The notes under the pieces were generated by a model. That model searched no databases, was not told the origin of the DNA, and saw only the letters and a program-made list of their open reading frames with translations. A stretch of DNA of 64,000 nucleotides, from NCBI GenBank assembly GCA_017620205.1, contig JAFZQX010000046.1, forward strand, positions 1 through 64,000, in the 5' to 3' direction. This DNA is from Clostridia bacterium. Lineage in GTDB: Bacteria; Bacillota; Clostridia; UMGS1883; UMGS1540. This document shows, in pieces, positions 48,331 to 58,582 of this stretch. Both the position numbers and the translations under genes were made by a program. Position 1 is the first letter of the stretch; each line of letters opens with the position of its first letter.

Positions 48331-51300
48331 TTGCAAAGTAAGTTAAATTACATAACGGAGCTTTCAAAAGAAGTTTTAAATGAGATGTCATCTGCCGAAA
48401 AGTGGATGGCTTTTTTAGATACGGCGTCTTGGCAATATAAGTATTCATTCCATGACCAAGTCCTGATATTCGCACAGCGCCCGGACGCGCGTGCGTGCGC
48501 CGATTTTGATACATGGAACAAAAAGCTGAACAGGCGAATAAACAAAGGCGCAAAAGGTATAGCACTTCTGCGTGAAAGAGGTTCTGCGTTCTATCTTGAC
48601 CATGTTTTTGACGTTTCCGACACCAATAAAGGCGCAAGGGGAATTGATATAAGACTTTGGGAGTATAACGATAAATACGAAGATTCGATTATAGAAACTC
48701 TTGAAAACACTTTCGGAGAGCTTAAAGTAACAACAACTATAACCGACGCCGTTATATGCGCCGTACATAACGCGGTTGAGGATAATAAACAGGACTATTT
48801 ATCGCAGTTTGAGCATACGGAAGGAGAAAGCTATCTTGCGTACCTTGACAGTTTTAGCGTAGACGCGGAGTTTTGTCAGACGGCAGAAGCGTCTATTGCA
48901 TATCTGGTTCTTAAAAGGCTGGGGCTTAACCCCGAAGATATTATAAACCCTGATGACTTTTCGCATATAATAGACTTTAACACCGCGCCTACGATTTCAA
49001 TATTGGGAAATGCGGTAAGCGAAATATCCGAACAGGCTTTAAGAGAAATATCCGCAACAATTTTTGCGGAAGCGCAAAAAGAGAAGTATAATGCAAATGA
49101 AGAAAACAAAATTAAAGACGAAAGGACGGTTGAACATGGCAGAGATAACGTACAGGAACGAGAACGGGATACTGATACCGAACTTGGAAGCTCCGAAGAA
49201 CGAGAAGCAGATAGGGAAGTACGGGATGATGAGGAAGAAGTTTCTGAAACAGAACCGGAGAGCGATATACTCGGCGATGATGCTGACAGGTACATTGATG
49301 GAACACCTCTCGGAGATAGACAGCATGGCGAGGGAGCAGGTGCAGTCGATGGTGAAGAAAATGGCGGAAGCGGAGGGCGTGACCGAGAAGATGAAAGCGG
49401 AAAACCCGCAGATGTGGACGGGACTTATGAACAACCTCAAACATTCCGCAGAAGAGGTAGTTCTGAAACAGCTAATTCACAGCTAAACCTTTTTGAACTG
49501 TTTGACGAGTCAAACGCATTAGATAATATGCAAAGAGAGGCAGAGCGATTAAACGGTAATCGCCCTGCTTTTTCTATGCCGCAGGAGGTTATAGACATAG
49601 TTCTGTGCGACGGTGACAATTCAGATAACAGCATTATTGAAATATGCGCTGAGTTTAGCAAAAACAAACCTCTTGATGATAAGGCGTTGTTTTTGAAGCG
49701 GTATTTCGGGACTGACGGGAAAGGCTTTGTCATAGACGGCAGGCTTATGGCGGCATGGTGGAACTCGGACGGAATCAGAATAGCATACGAAACTACTGCT
49801 AAAAGGGGTAATGCACATTTGGTTTCGTGGGAAGACGCCGCGAAAAGAATTGACGAGCTGTTGGATATGGGCAGGTTTGCACCTGCCGACACGCTTCTTC
49901 GCTTGGACGAATATATCTATAACAAAACCGCAGAAAACTTTTGGTATATGTACAGGGATATAGACTTTGATGAAGATAAAAGACTTGCCGGCATATTTTT
50001 AAATGACATATTTGAAAGAACGGGCGGGTTTCCCGATGATGTTGAGAGACTTGTAAAAGTTTTGAAAACACAGGAAGGTCTTGACACTATAAAAGAAGCG
50101 GTACAAAAGCTATGCGACATATACGATAAAAATAATGATGTCATCCGTTTTCGGTATATCAATCCCCACAAAACCAATAAAATGCTTGAAGATTTGTATA
50201 TTGTCCGCAAGCAGTACACGGCGCAGGAGCTTTCGTATGTGCCTCCCGAAAGGTATATATCCGAGGACGAAATAACAAAGGCTCTGTTTAAAGGCTCCGA
50301 CTTTCAGCACGGGAAGTACAGAATATATCTTTTTTTTACCGAACATTCAGACAGTCAGGAAAGACAAAAGTTTCTGAAAGAAGAATATGGAACGGGCGGC
50401 AGCTATAACGGATATATCAACGAATCGCACGGCAGCAAAGGCATTGAACTGAGTCACGGCGATCTTTCGCAGCCATACGCAAAGACATTGCTTAAATGGA
50501 ATGAGATTGCGAAAATAATAGATATACAGATAAAGAAAGGCACATATTTCGATAAATCCAATATAGATTTTATGCCCGAATATGAAAAGGAAGAAATAGC
50601 AAGCGCCGTGCATTGGGCGTTCTATAACCTGAAAGAAGATTTTGCATACAGACCTTATCCTAAAGGAGAAACCCTTTTCGATACAGATGTTGATAAGTAT
50701 ATTATCGAAAAGATGGACAGCACGGAGCAGCTTAATGAAATGATAACGGAGCTTCGCAATCTTGTTATGGAAACGCCCAAAGAAGATAGAGAATACGCAT
50801 TTCGGACAAAAGCGCTCAATATGCTTGAAAAGTATGCTGCCGGCACTTTTAATATGTTTCCCGCCCTAATTAAGCCGCTGCCTTCACCCGCTATGCTCGA
50901 TAAAGCTAAAAGCATTATTGATGAGTATATGAAAAATGAACTTGAAGCTGACGGCGGGGATTATACAAATCTTAAAAAGGTAAGTCTTGCGTTTGCGGAA
51001 ACAGAGGACGGGGAACACGAAATACAGGTTGAAGCGAACCTTCTTGATTTCGCTGTCACAAAGTATGTCGATAACACCGTTGTTAAAGAAAACAAGTATA
51101 ACAGCCTTCGGGAGCTTATAGAAGCGGGACTTACCGGAATGACCTTTGACGATTTAGTGTATTTAACCGATGAACAGCTTGCGCCGTTTCTTAAAGAGGA
51201 GCAGAAGGAGAGCTTTGCGGACTTTTATGAAAGAGTGCATAGGGAAAATGACGGAAAGTGCATTGCACTGTTTCAGGTGGGCGATTTCCATGAAGCGCTC

Positions 51301-54300
51301 GGAGCAGATGCGGAACTTATCGCAGAAACATTTGATTTTAAGCTGACACACAGAAGCATAGAAGACATAAACTATCCCATGTGCGGCTTTCCGAGCTTCA
51401 GACTTGAAGAAAACGTAAACGCCCTAACCGAAAAAGGCTTTGACGTAATTTTGGTTGACGGTGACAGGACGCAGCACAGAGTTCTTTCAAGAGATAAGGC
51501 GTTGGGTATTCCGGAGAAAAAGGAAACACCTCTTGCAGAACAGTTGGTGGACTTCATACACGAATATGACTTCTATGAGTATATGGATAATCTGAATCCC
51601 GGTGACACACATGAAGATGCGGTTCGTGAAATGGAACAAGCGCTTGCAAAGCCGGAGAACGTACGGGCGATTATAAATGACCTTAATGAATACGCAGAGC
51701 AAATGGTTGATGACAATGAAGGGATTGCCTTTAAAGACAGCTTGATAATTCAGCTTGAAAAACTGTTGCCAAAACAAACAGCAAGAGAAAATGCGGAAGA
51801 TAAGCCTTGGGATGATGAAACGGTAATGCGCGTTGCGAAAGAAGAATGGGAGAAAGCGACAAAACCGCCGCAAACCGCGCTTACATACGAGCAGCGAAAC
51901 TATAACTTTATAAATGGCTTTGCACCGCGTGTTCTTGAAGGTAATGTCATATATGCTTTGTATGAGTCAAAAAACTTCATGCCTATACATATAAATAAGC
52001 TGTCCGCAAATACAATGTCAATTTCGCACACCTATGAGCAAAACGGCGATTTGATGTACGATCCGGAAATGGTTTTTGAGATTGACTTTGAAAATAAGGC
52101 ATTAAAGCCGCTTGAATACCGACAGGACAATATGGGTATTCATCAGATAGCCGGCGAAAATGCGGCGGCACAGGAGCTTTCGTCTTTTGCAAGACAATGG
52201 TTTGACAATGTCGGAAATCAAGGCTTTCACTTATCGAAAGAAACTCTTGAATATAACGGCGGTGATATAACAGTTTTCTATGACGAAAACGGAAAAATAT
52301 CAGATGTTAAGGGGGAAGAAAATGCTGTAAATTCATACTTGGAAGCAAACGGCATAGAACTGACGGGACGCGAAACCGAAAATCTTATAGGCAAAGAGCT
52401 TGAGATTGAGGACAGAAAGTATGCGGTTGAGAGTGTAAACGATGAGGCGGGAACGGTAAGACTTAAAGATATTACTTTTGAAACGGGAACGGGTTTCCCT
52501 GTTTTTCGCAGAGAAACAGTTGACTTTGTAAAGGCTGCACTTTCACAGGCAGAGCAAACAGAGCGTATTGTCCCGGAGTTTGAAAAGGCAAAACCCTCAA
52601 AAGTTGCAAACACAGTCATATACCCCGAAATCCCAATGACGCAAAGAAACAACTTTGTAATTGATAACGATGAACTTGGGGTAGGCGGTCCGAAAGAGAA
52701 ATTCAGAAGGAATATGGAGGCTATACGGGTTTTAAAAACTTGCGAAGCCGAACACAGACTTGCAACGGAGGACGAGCAGAAAGTGTTATCCGAGTATGTA
52801 GGCTGGGGAGGACTGCCCGACGCTTTCGATGAAACGAAAGAAAATTGGGCAAGCGAATACCAAGTGCTTAAAGCAGCGCTTACAGCCGAAGAATATGACG
52901 CGGCAAGAGCTTCAACGCTTACGGCGCATTTCACGTCTCCCGTAATAATAAAAGCCATGTATAAAGCGATTGAAAACATGGGCTTTTCACAGGGTAACAT
53001 TTTAGAGCCTTCCTGCGGTATAGGCAATTTTATGGGTTTGGTACCCGAAAGCATGAAGGACAGCAAAATATACGGTATAGAGATAGACAGCATTACGGGC
53101 AGGATTGCACAGCAGTTATATCAGAAAAATTCAGTAGCTGTCGAGGGTTTTGAAGATACAATGCTTCCCGACAGCTTTTTTGATGTAGCGGTAGGCAATG
53201 TGCCGTTTGGGGATTTCAAGCTGTCCGATAAGAAATATAACAAGCATAATTTCCTGATACATGACTATTTCTTTGCAAAAACGCTCGATAAGGTACGCCC
53301 CGGCGGTATAGTAGCCTTTATAACATCAAGCGGTACTATGGACAAGCATAATTCCAAAGTGAGAAGGTATATAGCGCAGAGGGCAGACCTTGTAGGCGCG
53401 ATAAGGCTTCCGAACAACGCTTTCCTGAAAAATGCGGGTACAGAAGTGACATCTGATATTCTGTTCCTTCAAAAACGTGACAGAATGACGGATATAATGC
53501 CCGATTGGGTAGAACTCGGAGAACTCGAAAACGGAATTACGGTAAACAACTATTTTGTAAACAATCCCGATATGATACTCGGTGAGATGAAAATGGTAAG
53601 CGGTCCTTTCGGGCCTACGCCTACTTGTGCGCCGTATGACGATGTTCCTTTATCGGAGCAGCTTAATGAGGCGATACAGAATATTCACGCCACCATTACC
53701 GAATACGAAGTTGAGGATATTTCAAATGACGAGGATTTGTCTTTGCCCGCAGATCCGAATGTCAGAAACTTCAGCTATACTTTGGTAAACGGAGAGATAT
53801 ATTTCCGTGAAAACAGCATAATGCGTAAGGTTGATTTAAATACAACAGCGCAGAACCGCATAAAAGGCATGATTGAGATAAGGGACTGCGTGAGAGAGCT
53901 TATGGAGTATCAGACAGAAGGATATGCAGACGCGTCTATTAAAAATCAGCAGGAAAAGCTGAATAAGCTGTATGACGATTTCACGAAAAAGTACGGGATT
54001 ATAAACTCGCGCGGCAACTCAATGGCGTTTTCCGATGACAGCAGTTATTTTCTTCTCTGTTCGCTTGAAGTTCTTGACGAAAACGGAGAGCTTGAAAGAA
54101 AAGCCGATATGTTTTCCAAAAGGACAATCGGCGCAAAAAGGGAGATAACAAAGGTTGATACTGCTTCCGAAGCGCTTGCCGTATCGCTTGGCGAAAAGGC
54201 TAAAATTGACATGGAGTTTATGGCAGAGCTTACGGGCAAGACGGAGGATAAGCTGTATGAGGATTTAAAAAGCGTAATATTTCTGAATCCGCTTTATGAA

Positions 54301-57300
54301 GAAGGCAATATATATCAGCCGAAATATCTTCCGGCAGACGAATACCTTTCGGGTGACGTCAGACATAAGCTGGCAGTTGCAAAACAAGCGGGAGAGAGCA
54401 ATGATGCGTTCAAGGTTAATATAGAAGCGCTGACGGCTGTGCAGCCAAAAGACTTATCTGCAAGCGAGATTACAGTAAAGCTTGGCTCAACATGGATACC
54501 GACGGCGGACATAAAAGAATTTGTATTTGAACTGCTTTCACCCGGTTGGTATGCGAGAGAGAAGATAGACGTCAATTACTCAAACATCACGGGCGAATGG
54601 TCTATTTCTAACAAGAGCTATGATAAGGGCATAAAAGCTACAAACACCTTCGGAACAGACAGAATAAACGCATATAAAATCATTGAAGAATCTCTAAACC
54701 TCAGAGATGTTCGCATATTCGACTATGTTGAAGACGCAGAAGGCAGGAGAAAGCCTGTTTTAAACAAAAAAGCGACAATGATAGCACAACAGAAGCAAGA
54801 CCTTATCAAAGCGGAGTTTGAAAATTGGATTTGGAAAGATCCCGACAGGCGTGAAAGGCTGACAGAACTGTATAACATAAAATTCAATTCAAACAGACCG
54901 CGTGAATATGACGGCAGCCATATCACGTTCAGCGGTATGAACCCCGAAATAGTGCTGCGCAAACATCAGAAGGACGCGGTTGCAAGGGTTATGTACGGCG
55001 GGAATACGCTTCTCGGTCATGTGGTCGGCGCAGGAAAGACATGGACTATGGTAGCTGCGGCAATGGAAATGAAGCGCTTGGGACTCTGCAATAAGTCGCT
55101 TTTCGTAGTGCCTAATCACTTAACGGAGCAATGGGCGGCTGAGTTCTTGCAGCTTTATCCTGCGGCGAATATCCTTGTTGCAACAAAAAAGGACTTTACA
55201 AGCAAAAACCGCAAAAAGTTCTGCGGCAGGATAGCAACGGGGGATTATGATGCAATCATAATAGGCCATTCGCAGTTTGAAAAGATACCGATGTCTTATG
55301 AACGGCAAGTCGCCATCTTGGAAAAGCAAAAAGACGAGATAATGAACGGCATTATAGAAGCGAAAGAGCAGAAGCAGGAGCGCTTCACTATAAAACAGCT
55401 TGAAAAATCAAAAAGAGGAATTGAAACAAAACTTGCAAAACTCAATGATCAGACAAGGAAAGACGATGTTGTAACCTTTGAAGAATTGGGTGTTGACAGG
55501 ATATTCATAGACGAGGCGCATTACTATAAGAACCTGTTTCTTTATACCAAAATGCGCAATGTCGGAGGTATATCGCAGACAGAAGCGCAGAAATCATCAG
55601 ACCTTTTTATGAAAACACAGTATCTTGACGAAATTACAGACAGCAAGGGCGTTATATTTGCGACAGGCACGCCAATATCAAACAGTATGGTAGAGTTATA
55701 CACCATGCAGAGATACTTGCAGTATAAGGTGTTGGAAGAACAAAATCTTCAGCACTTTGACGCATGGGCTTCAACTTTCGGCGAAACGGTAACTGCGATA
55801 GAGCTTGCACCGGAGGGCACGGGATACAGAGCCAAAACGAGATTTGCAAGGTTTTTTAATCTTCCGGAGCTTATGTCAATGTTCAAGAACGTGGCGGATA
55901 TACAGACGGCTGATATGCTAAATCTTCCGACGCCTACACCGCACTATAAGACAATAGCGGTCGAGCCTACCGAGATACAAAAGGATATGGTAAAGGAGCT
56001 TGCGGAAAGAGCCGAAAGGGTACGAAACAGAATGGTAGACCCAACGGTTGATAATATGCTTAAAATAACAAATGACGGACGAAAGCTCGCGCTTGACCAG
56101 CGCCTTATAAACCCTATGCTGCCGGATGAAGAAGGCTCAAAGGTTTCAACGTGCGCAAAGGAAGTATTTGATATTTGGGAGCAGACAAACGATATACGCG
56201 GAACACAGCTTGTCTTTTGCGACTTATCAACCCCGAAAAATGACGATACTTTTAATGTTTACACGGATATAAAGAACAAGCTGATGTCATACGGAGTACC
56301 TGAAAACGAGATAGAGTTTATTCATAATGCCGATACCGAAGTCAAGAAGAAGGAACTCTTTTCAAAAGTCAGGAAAGGCGATATACGAATACTGCTCGGT
56401 TCAACGCCTAAAATGGGCGCGGGAACCAATGTTCAAAGACTTCTTTACGCCTCGCATGATATTGATTGTCCGTGGAGACCTGCCGATTTAGAGCAGCGCG
56501 CAGGTCGAATAATCCGGCAGGGGAACACAAATCCGGACGTACATATAAGGCGGTATGTAACGAAAGATACGTTTGACAGCTATATGTGGCAGCTTGTCGA
56601 GAACAAGCAAAAGTTTATCGGTCAGATAATGACAAGCAAATCCCCTGTCAGAAGCGCAGAGGACGTTGATGAAACGGCTTTGTCATATGCAGAAGTCAAA
56701 GCGCTTGCAACGGGAAATCCGTATATTAAGGAAAAAATGGATTTAGACACGCAGGTTGCGAAGCTAAAACTTATTAAATCAAGCTTTATGAGCCAAAAGT
56801 ACAGCCTTGAGGACAAAATAATAAAACAATACCCGCGTGAAATTGCAAGTCTCACGGAGCGTATAAAAGGGTTTGAAGGCGATATTATAATAGCGCAGAA
56901 GTATCCGAAAAAAGAAGATGTGTTCTACCCGATGACTATTGAAGGTATGCCATATACCGATAAAGAACAAGCGGGTTTGGCGCTTCTTGAACGCTGTAAG
57001 AAGATGACATCACCCGATCCTACGGAAATCGGCAATTACAGAGGCTTTTCTATGGACTTGTCTTTTGATACGGCGAACAAAGTGTTTTATGTAACGCTTA
57101 AAGGCAATCTGAGTCATAAGTTAGAGCTTGGTACTGATGTTTACGGAAACCTGCAAAGGATTGATAATACGATTGAAGGTCTTGTAAAAAAGATTGAGAT
57201 CGTAAAAGAAAACCTTAAAGAAACCAAAAAGCAGTTTGAAACCGCAAAGACAGAAGTACAAAAAGAGTTTCCCCAGGAAGCAGAGCTTCAGGAGAAAATA

Positions 57301-57426
57301 AAGAGGCTTGCAGAGGTTGACGCGCTGCTTGATATGGATAAGAAAGAACATGAGGGCGCAGACCTCGGCGATGACAGCGACACGGAAGAAATACCGCTTA
57401 AAAAGGCAGTGGGGTTGGAAAGATAA
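48331..57426 (+). CDS. Giant ArdC-like / MutS-I-like / N6-methylase / SNF2 helicase polyprotein
   Basis: 3,031 residues from TTG 48331 (AGAAAGGGG 8 bases upstream); GTG 48322 overlaps that site. Residues about 1-130 are an ArdC-like single-strand DNA binding/antirestriction region (FHDQVLIFAQRPDA, FDTWNKKLNRRINKGAKGI). About 268-385 is an acidic low-complexity linker overprinted by tnpV. About 956-1052 resembles MutS domain I (FQVGDFHEALGADAELIAE, MCGFPSFRLEENVNAL). An N6-adenine methylase core has LEPSCGIGNF (about 1557) and motif IV as NVPFG (about 1622) rather than NPPY. The SNF2-type helicase has GHVVGAGKT (about 2228), DEAH (about 2394) and EQRAGRIIRQGN (about 2720). The end is coiled coil. 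Probably protects incoming single- or double-stranded element DNA. Confidence 0.9.
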   Translation: MQSKLNYITELSKEVLNEMSSAEKWMAFLDTASWQYKYSFHDQVLIFAQRPDARACADFDTWNKKLNRRINKGAKGIALLRERGSAFYLDHVFDVSDTNKGARGIDIRLWEYNDKYEDSIIETLENTFGELKVTTTITDAVICAVHNAVEDNKQDYLSQFEHTEGESYLAYLDSFSVDAEFCQTAEASIAYLVLKRLGLNPEDIINPDDFSHIIDFNTAPTISILGNAVSEISEQALREISATIFAEAQKEKYNANEENKIKDERTVEHGRDNVQERERDTDTELGSSEEREADREVRDDEEEVSETEPESDILGDDADRYIDGTPLGDRQHGEGAGAVDGEENGGSGGRDREDESGKPADVDGTYEQPQTFRRRGSSETANSQLNLFELFDESNALDNMQREAERLNGNRPAFSMPQEVIDIVLCDGDNSDNSIIEICAEFSKNKPLDDKALFLKRYFGTDGKGFVIDGRLMAAWWNSDGIRIAYETTAKRGNAHLVSWEDAAKRIDELLDMGRFAPADTLLRLDEYIYNKTAENFWYMYRDIDFDEDKRLAGIFLNDIFERTGGFPDDVERLVKVLKTQEGLDTIKEAVQKLCDIYDKNNDVIRFRYINPHKTNKMLEDLYIVRKQYTAQELSYVPPERYISEDEITKALFKGSDFQHGKYRIYLFFTEHSDSQERQKFLKEEYGTGGSYNGYINESHGSKGIELSHGDLSQPYAKTLLKWNEIAKIIDIQIKKGTYFDKSNIDFMPEYEKEEIASAVHWAFYNLKEDFAYRPYPKGETLFDTDVDKYIIEKMDSTEQLNEMITELRNLVMETPKEDREYAFRTKALNMLEKYAAGTFNMFPALIKPLPSPAMLDKAKSIIDEYMKNELEADGGDYTNLKKVSLAFAETEDGEHEIQVEANLLDFAVTKYVDNTVVKENKYNSLRELIEAGLTGMTFDDLVYLTDEQLAPFLKEEQKESFADFYERVHRENDGKCIALFQVGDFHEALGADAELIAETFDFKLTHRSIEDINYPMCGFPSFRLEENVNALTEKGFDVILVDGDRTQHRVLSRDKALGIPEKKETPLAEQLVDFIHEYDFYEYMDNLNPGDTHEDAVREMEQALAKPENVRAIINDLNEYAEQMVDDNEGIAFKDSLIIQLEKLLPKQTARENAEDKPWDDETVMRVAKEEWEKATKPPQTALTYEQRNYNFINGFAPRVLEGNVIYALYESKNFMPIHINKLSANTMSISHTYEQNGDLMYDPEMVFEIDFENKALKPLEYRQDNMGIHQIAGENAAAQELSSFARQWFDNVGNQGFHLSKETLEYNGGDITVFYDENGKISDVKGEENAVNSYLEANGIELTGRETENLIGKELEIEDRKYAVESVNDEAGTVRLKDITFETGTGFPVFRRETVDFVKAALSQAEQTERIVPEFEKAKPSKVANTVIYPEIPMTQRNNFVIDNDELGVGGPKEKFRRNMEAIRVLKTCEAEHRLATEDEQKVLSEYVGWGGLPDAFDETKENWASEYQVLKAALTAEEYDAARASTLTAHFTSPVIIKAMYKAIENMGFSQGNILEPSCGIGNFMGLVPESMKDSKIYGIEIDSITGRIAQQLYQKNSVAVEGFEDTMLPDSFFDVAVGNVPFGDFKLSDKKYNKHNFLIHDYFFAKTLDKVRPGGIVAFITSSGTMDKHNSKVRRYIAQRADLVGAIRLPNNAFLKNAGTEVTSDILFLQKRDRMTDIMPDWVELGELENGITVNNYFVNNPDMILGEMKMVSGPFGPTPTCAPYDDVPLSEQLNEAIQNIHATITEYEVEDISNDEDLSLPADPNVRNFSYTLVNGEIYFRENSIMRKVDLNTTAQNRIKGMIEIRDCVRELMEYQTEGYADASIKNQQEKLNKLYDDFTKKYGIINSRGNSMAFSDDSSYFLLCSLEVLDENGELERKADMFSKRTIGAKREITKVDTASEALAVSLGEKAKIDMEFMAELTGKTEDKLYEDLKSVIFLNPLYEEGNIYQPKYLPADEYLSGDVRHKLAVAKQAGESNDAFKVNIEALTAVQPKDLSASEITVKLGSTWIPTADIKEFVFELLSPGWYAREKIDVNYSNITGEWSISNKSYDKGIKATNTFGTDRINAYKIIEESLNLRDVRIFDYVEDAEGRRKPVLNKKATMIAQQKQDLIKAEFENWIWKDPDRRERLTELYNIKFNSNRPREYDGSHITFSGMNPEIVLRKHQKDAVARVMYGGNTLLGHVVGAGKTWTMVAAAMEMKRLGLCNKSLFVVPNHLTEQWAAEFLQLYPAANILVATKKDFTSKNRKKFCGRIATGDYDAIIIGHSQFEKIPMSYERQVAILEKQKDEIMNGIIEAKEQKQERFTIKQLEKSKRGIETKLAKLNDQTRKDDVVTFEELGVDRIFIDEAHYYKNLFLYTKMRNVGGISQTEAQKSSDLFMKTQYLDEITDSKGVIFATGTPISNSMVELYTMQRYLQYKVLEEQNLQHFDAWASTFGETVTAIELAPEGTGYRAKTRFARFFNLPELMSMFKNVADIQTADMLNLPTPTPHYKTIAVEPTEIQKDMVKELAERAERVRNRMVDPTVDNMLKITNDGRKLALDQRLINPMLPDEEGSKVSTCAKEVFDIWEQTNDIRGTQLVFCDLSTPKNDDTFNVYTDIKNKLMSYGVPENEIEFIHNADTEVKKKELFSKVRKGDIRILLGSTPKMGAGTNVQRLLYASHDIDCPWRPADLEQRAGRIIRQGNTNPDVHIRRYVTKDTFDSYMWQLVENKQKFIGQIMTSKSPVRSAEDVDETALSYAEVKALATGNPYIKEKMDLDTQVAKLKLIKSSFMSQKYSLEDKIIKQYPREIASLTERIKGFEGDIIIAQKYPKKEDVFYPMTIEGMPYTDKEQAGLALLERCKKMTSPDPTEIGNYRGFSMDLSFDTANKVFYVTLKGNLSHKLELGTDVYGNLQRIDNTIEGLVKKIEIVKENLKETKKQFETAKTEVQKEFPQEAELQEKIKRLAEVDALLDMDKKEHEGADLGDDSDTEEIPLKKAVGLER
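49136..49486 (+). CDS. tnpV: TnpV-family protein encoded in an alternative frame inside the giant gene
   Basis: 116 residues from ATG 49136, with AAAGGA at 49121-49126, ending TAA 49484-49486. It lies entirely inside the 48331-57426 gene in a different frame. The peptide reads ITYRNENGILIPNLE, IGKYGMMRKKFLKQ, GTLMEHLSEIDSMAREQVQ, AEGVTEKMKAENPQMW and LKHSAEEVVLKQLI. This matches the TnpV family first named in Tn4451, at full family length. The host frame here is acidic low-complexity sequence, as expected if the tnpV frame is the constrained one. TnpV function is not established. Confidence 0.82.
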   Translation: MAEITYRNENGILIPNLEAPKNEKQIGKYGMMRKKFLKQNRRAIYSAMMLTGTLMEHLSEIDSMAREQVQSMVKKMAEAEGVTEKMKAENPQMWTGLMNNLKHSAEEVVLKQLIHS

Positions 57427-57527
57427 AAAGATAATCAATACATTTTACACAAAAGAATATAAAAAACCATATGCAGAGCGAGAGAAGCAGCGCTTGGATA
57501 AGATACGGCAAATAATGCAAATAAGCG

Positions 57528-57556
57528 TTGCAAATCAAAGAAATGAATGATATAAT
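57528..57556 (+). promoter_or_regulatory. Promoter of the DUF3990-DUF3791 cassette
   Basis: TTGCAA (57528-57533), 17 bases, TATAAT (57551-57556) preceded by TGA (extended -10). Placed 35 bases before ATG 57591, with AGGGG at 57576-57580 as ribosome site. It gives the cassette a transcription unit separate from the giant gene. Confidence 0.75.
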
Positions 57557-57590
57557 AAGCGTGAAGGTATATGTTAGGGGTTGAGTATAA

Positions 57591-58082
57591 ATGATACTTT
57601 ATCATGGAAGCAATTATGTTGTTGAAAACCCGAAGCTCATTCCGCAGAACAGATTTCTTGATTTTGGATATGGCTTTTATACAACCACAAATAAAGCGCA
57701 GGCAATAAGCTTTGCCGAAAAGGTGTATAAAAGAAAAAAAGTGGGTTCAAAACAGGTTAGCATATATGTTGTTGATGAGGATAAACTATTTTCGGAGTGT
57801 TCTGTTCTGAAATTTGATTCTCCGAGTGAAGCATGGCTTGATTTTGTTTCTGATAATCGTTCAGGCAACTATGACGGCGAGAATTTTGATGTTATTTACG
57901 GTCCCGTTGCCAATGATGATGTTTATGCAACATTTACCCTGTATCAGTCGGGATATTTATCAAAGGAACAAACGCTTGATGCCTTAAAAATCAAGAAACT
58001 GTATAACCAAATGGTTTTTGCAACAGAAAAAGCGTTGTCATTTTTGAAATATTCAGGGACGGTTCCGGAGGATGAGTTTTAA
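57591..58082 (+). CDS. DUF3990 protein, ADP-ribosyltransferase-like
   Basis: 163 residues. N-terminal ILYHGSN (His5) and [11 protein letters not shown] (Tyr30) are the DUF3990 hallmarks and resemble the H and Y elements of H-Y-E ADP-ribosyltransferases. [14 protein letters not shown] and [14 protein letters not shown] complete the family pattern; the third catalytic residue is not certain. Its TAA overlaps the ATG of the next gene. With the two DUF3791 genes it forms a compact cassette resembling a toxin-antitoxin unit; that role is inference. Confidence 0.85.
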   Translation: MILYHGSNYVVENPKLIPQNRFLDFGYGFYTTTNKAQAISFAEKVYKRKKVGSKQVSIYVVDEDKLFSECSVLKFDSPSEAWLDFVSDNRSGNYDGENFDVIYGPVANDDVYATFTLYQSGYLSKEQTLDALKIKKLYNQMVFATEKALSFLKYSGTVPEDEF

Positions 58083-58321
58083 TGGAAAAAGATAAATTTG
58101 AATCTATGCTTATACTTATAGTACCTAATGTTGTTAAACTTATTGTTGAGAACTATGCTGTCAGCGAAATTGAGGCATCTGATATGTTTTATAATTCAGC
58201 GGTCTATGAGAAATTGGAGCAAGAAGACACAAAGCTATGGCATTTAAGTCCGTTGACACTTTATAATATGTTTGACGAAGAACAGAAATTGGGTAGCTTT
58301 GTTTTTCCGGAGGAGGTATGA
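58082..58321 (+). CDS. DUF3791-like protein 1
   Basis: 79 residues, starting in a TAATG overlap with DUF3990. Small helical protein (MLILIVPNVVKLIVENYAVS, ASDMFYNSAVYEKLEQEDT, WHLSPLTLYNMFDEE). The pattern of a short helical repressor-sized partner next to DUF3990 fits the DUF3791 family. Possible antitoxin or adaptor; not proven. Confidence 0.72.
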   Translation: MEKDKFESMLILIVPNVVKLIVENYAVSEIEASDMFYNSAVYEKLEQEDTKLWHLSPLTLYNMFDEEQKLGSFVFPEEV

Positions 58322-58324
58322 CAT

Positions 58325-58531
58325 ATGAGTAAAGAAGGCAATTTCTTGATATTTTGTATTGAACAGTATAAATCGGCAAAGAATTTAACCGGAAAGCAGG
58401 TTATAGAGCTGTTCCGACGCTATGGGATTTCAGAATACATCGTAAGTTGCTTTGAAGCGCTTCATACAACAGGAACAAACTATATCATTCAAGATATTGA
58501 TTTATTTATTCAGGCACATCAGACCGTATAA
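58325..58531 (+). CDS. DUF3791-like protein 2
   Basis: 68 residues, GGAGG upstream and only 3 bases after the previous stop. LIFCIEQYKSAKNLTGKQVI, ELFRRYGISEYIVSCFEALH and DIDLFIQAH are typical of DUF3791. It is diverged from its neighbour, so the cassette carries two different partners. The predicted transcription unit ends at the terminator 58583-58619. Confidence 0.8.
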   Translation: MSKEGNFLIFCIEQYKSAKNLTGKQVIELFRRYGISEYIVSCFEALHTTGTNYIIQDIDLFIQAHQTV

Positions 58532-58582
58532 TAACGAATAAGCTTATTATAAAATGTATAGGAAATTAAAAAGGCTTAAAAG

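Noticed and set aside
49112-49444. His/Leu/Arg-rich minus-strand frame opposite the tnpV/linker region
   Set aside because: It is the reverse complement of the two overlapping plus-strand genes, with no start signals and unnatural composition.
57371-57550. Possible 59-residue gene starting inside the end of the giant helicase gene
   Set aside because: No ribosome site near the ATG at 57371, composition not distinctive, and the real promoter of the next cassette overlaps its end. It could be a real small protein, but support is too weak.
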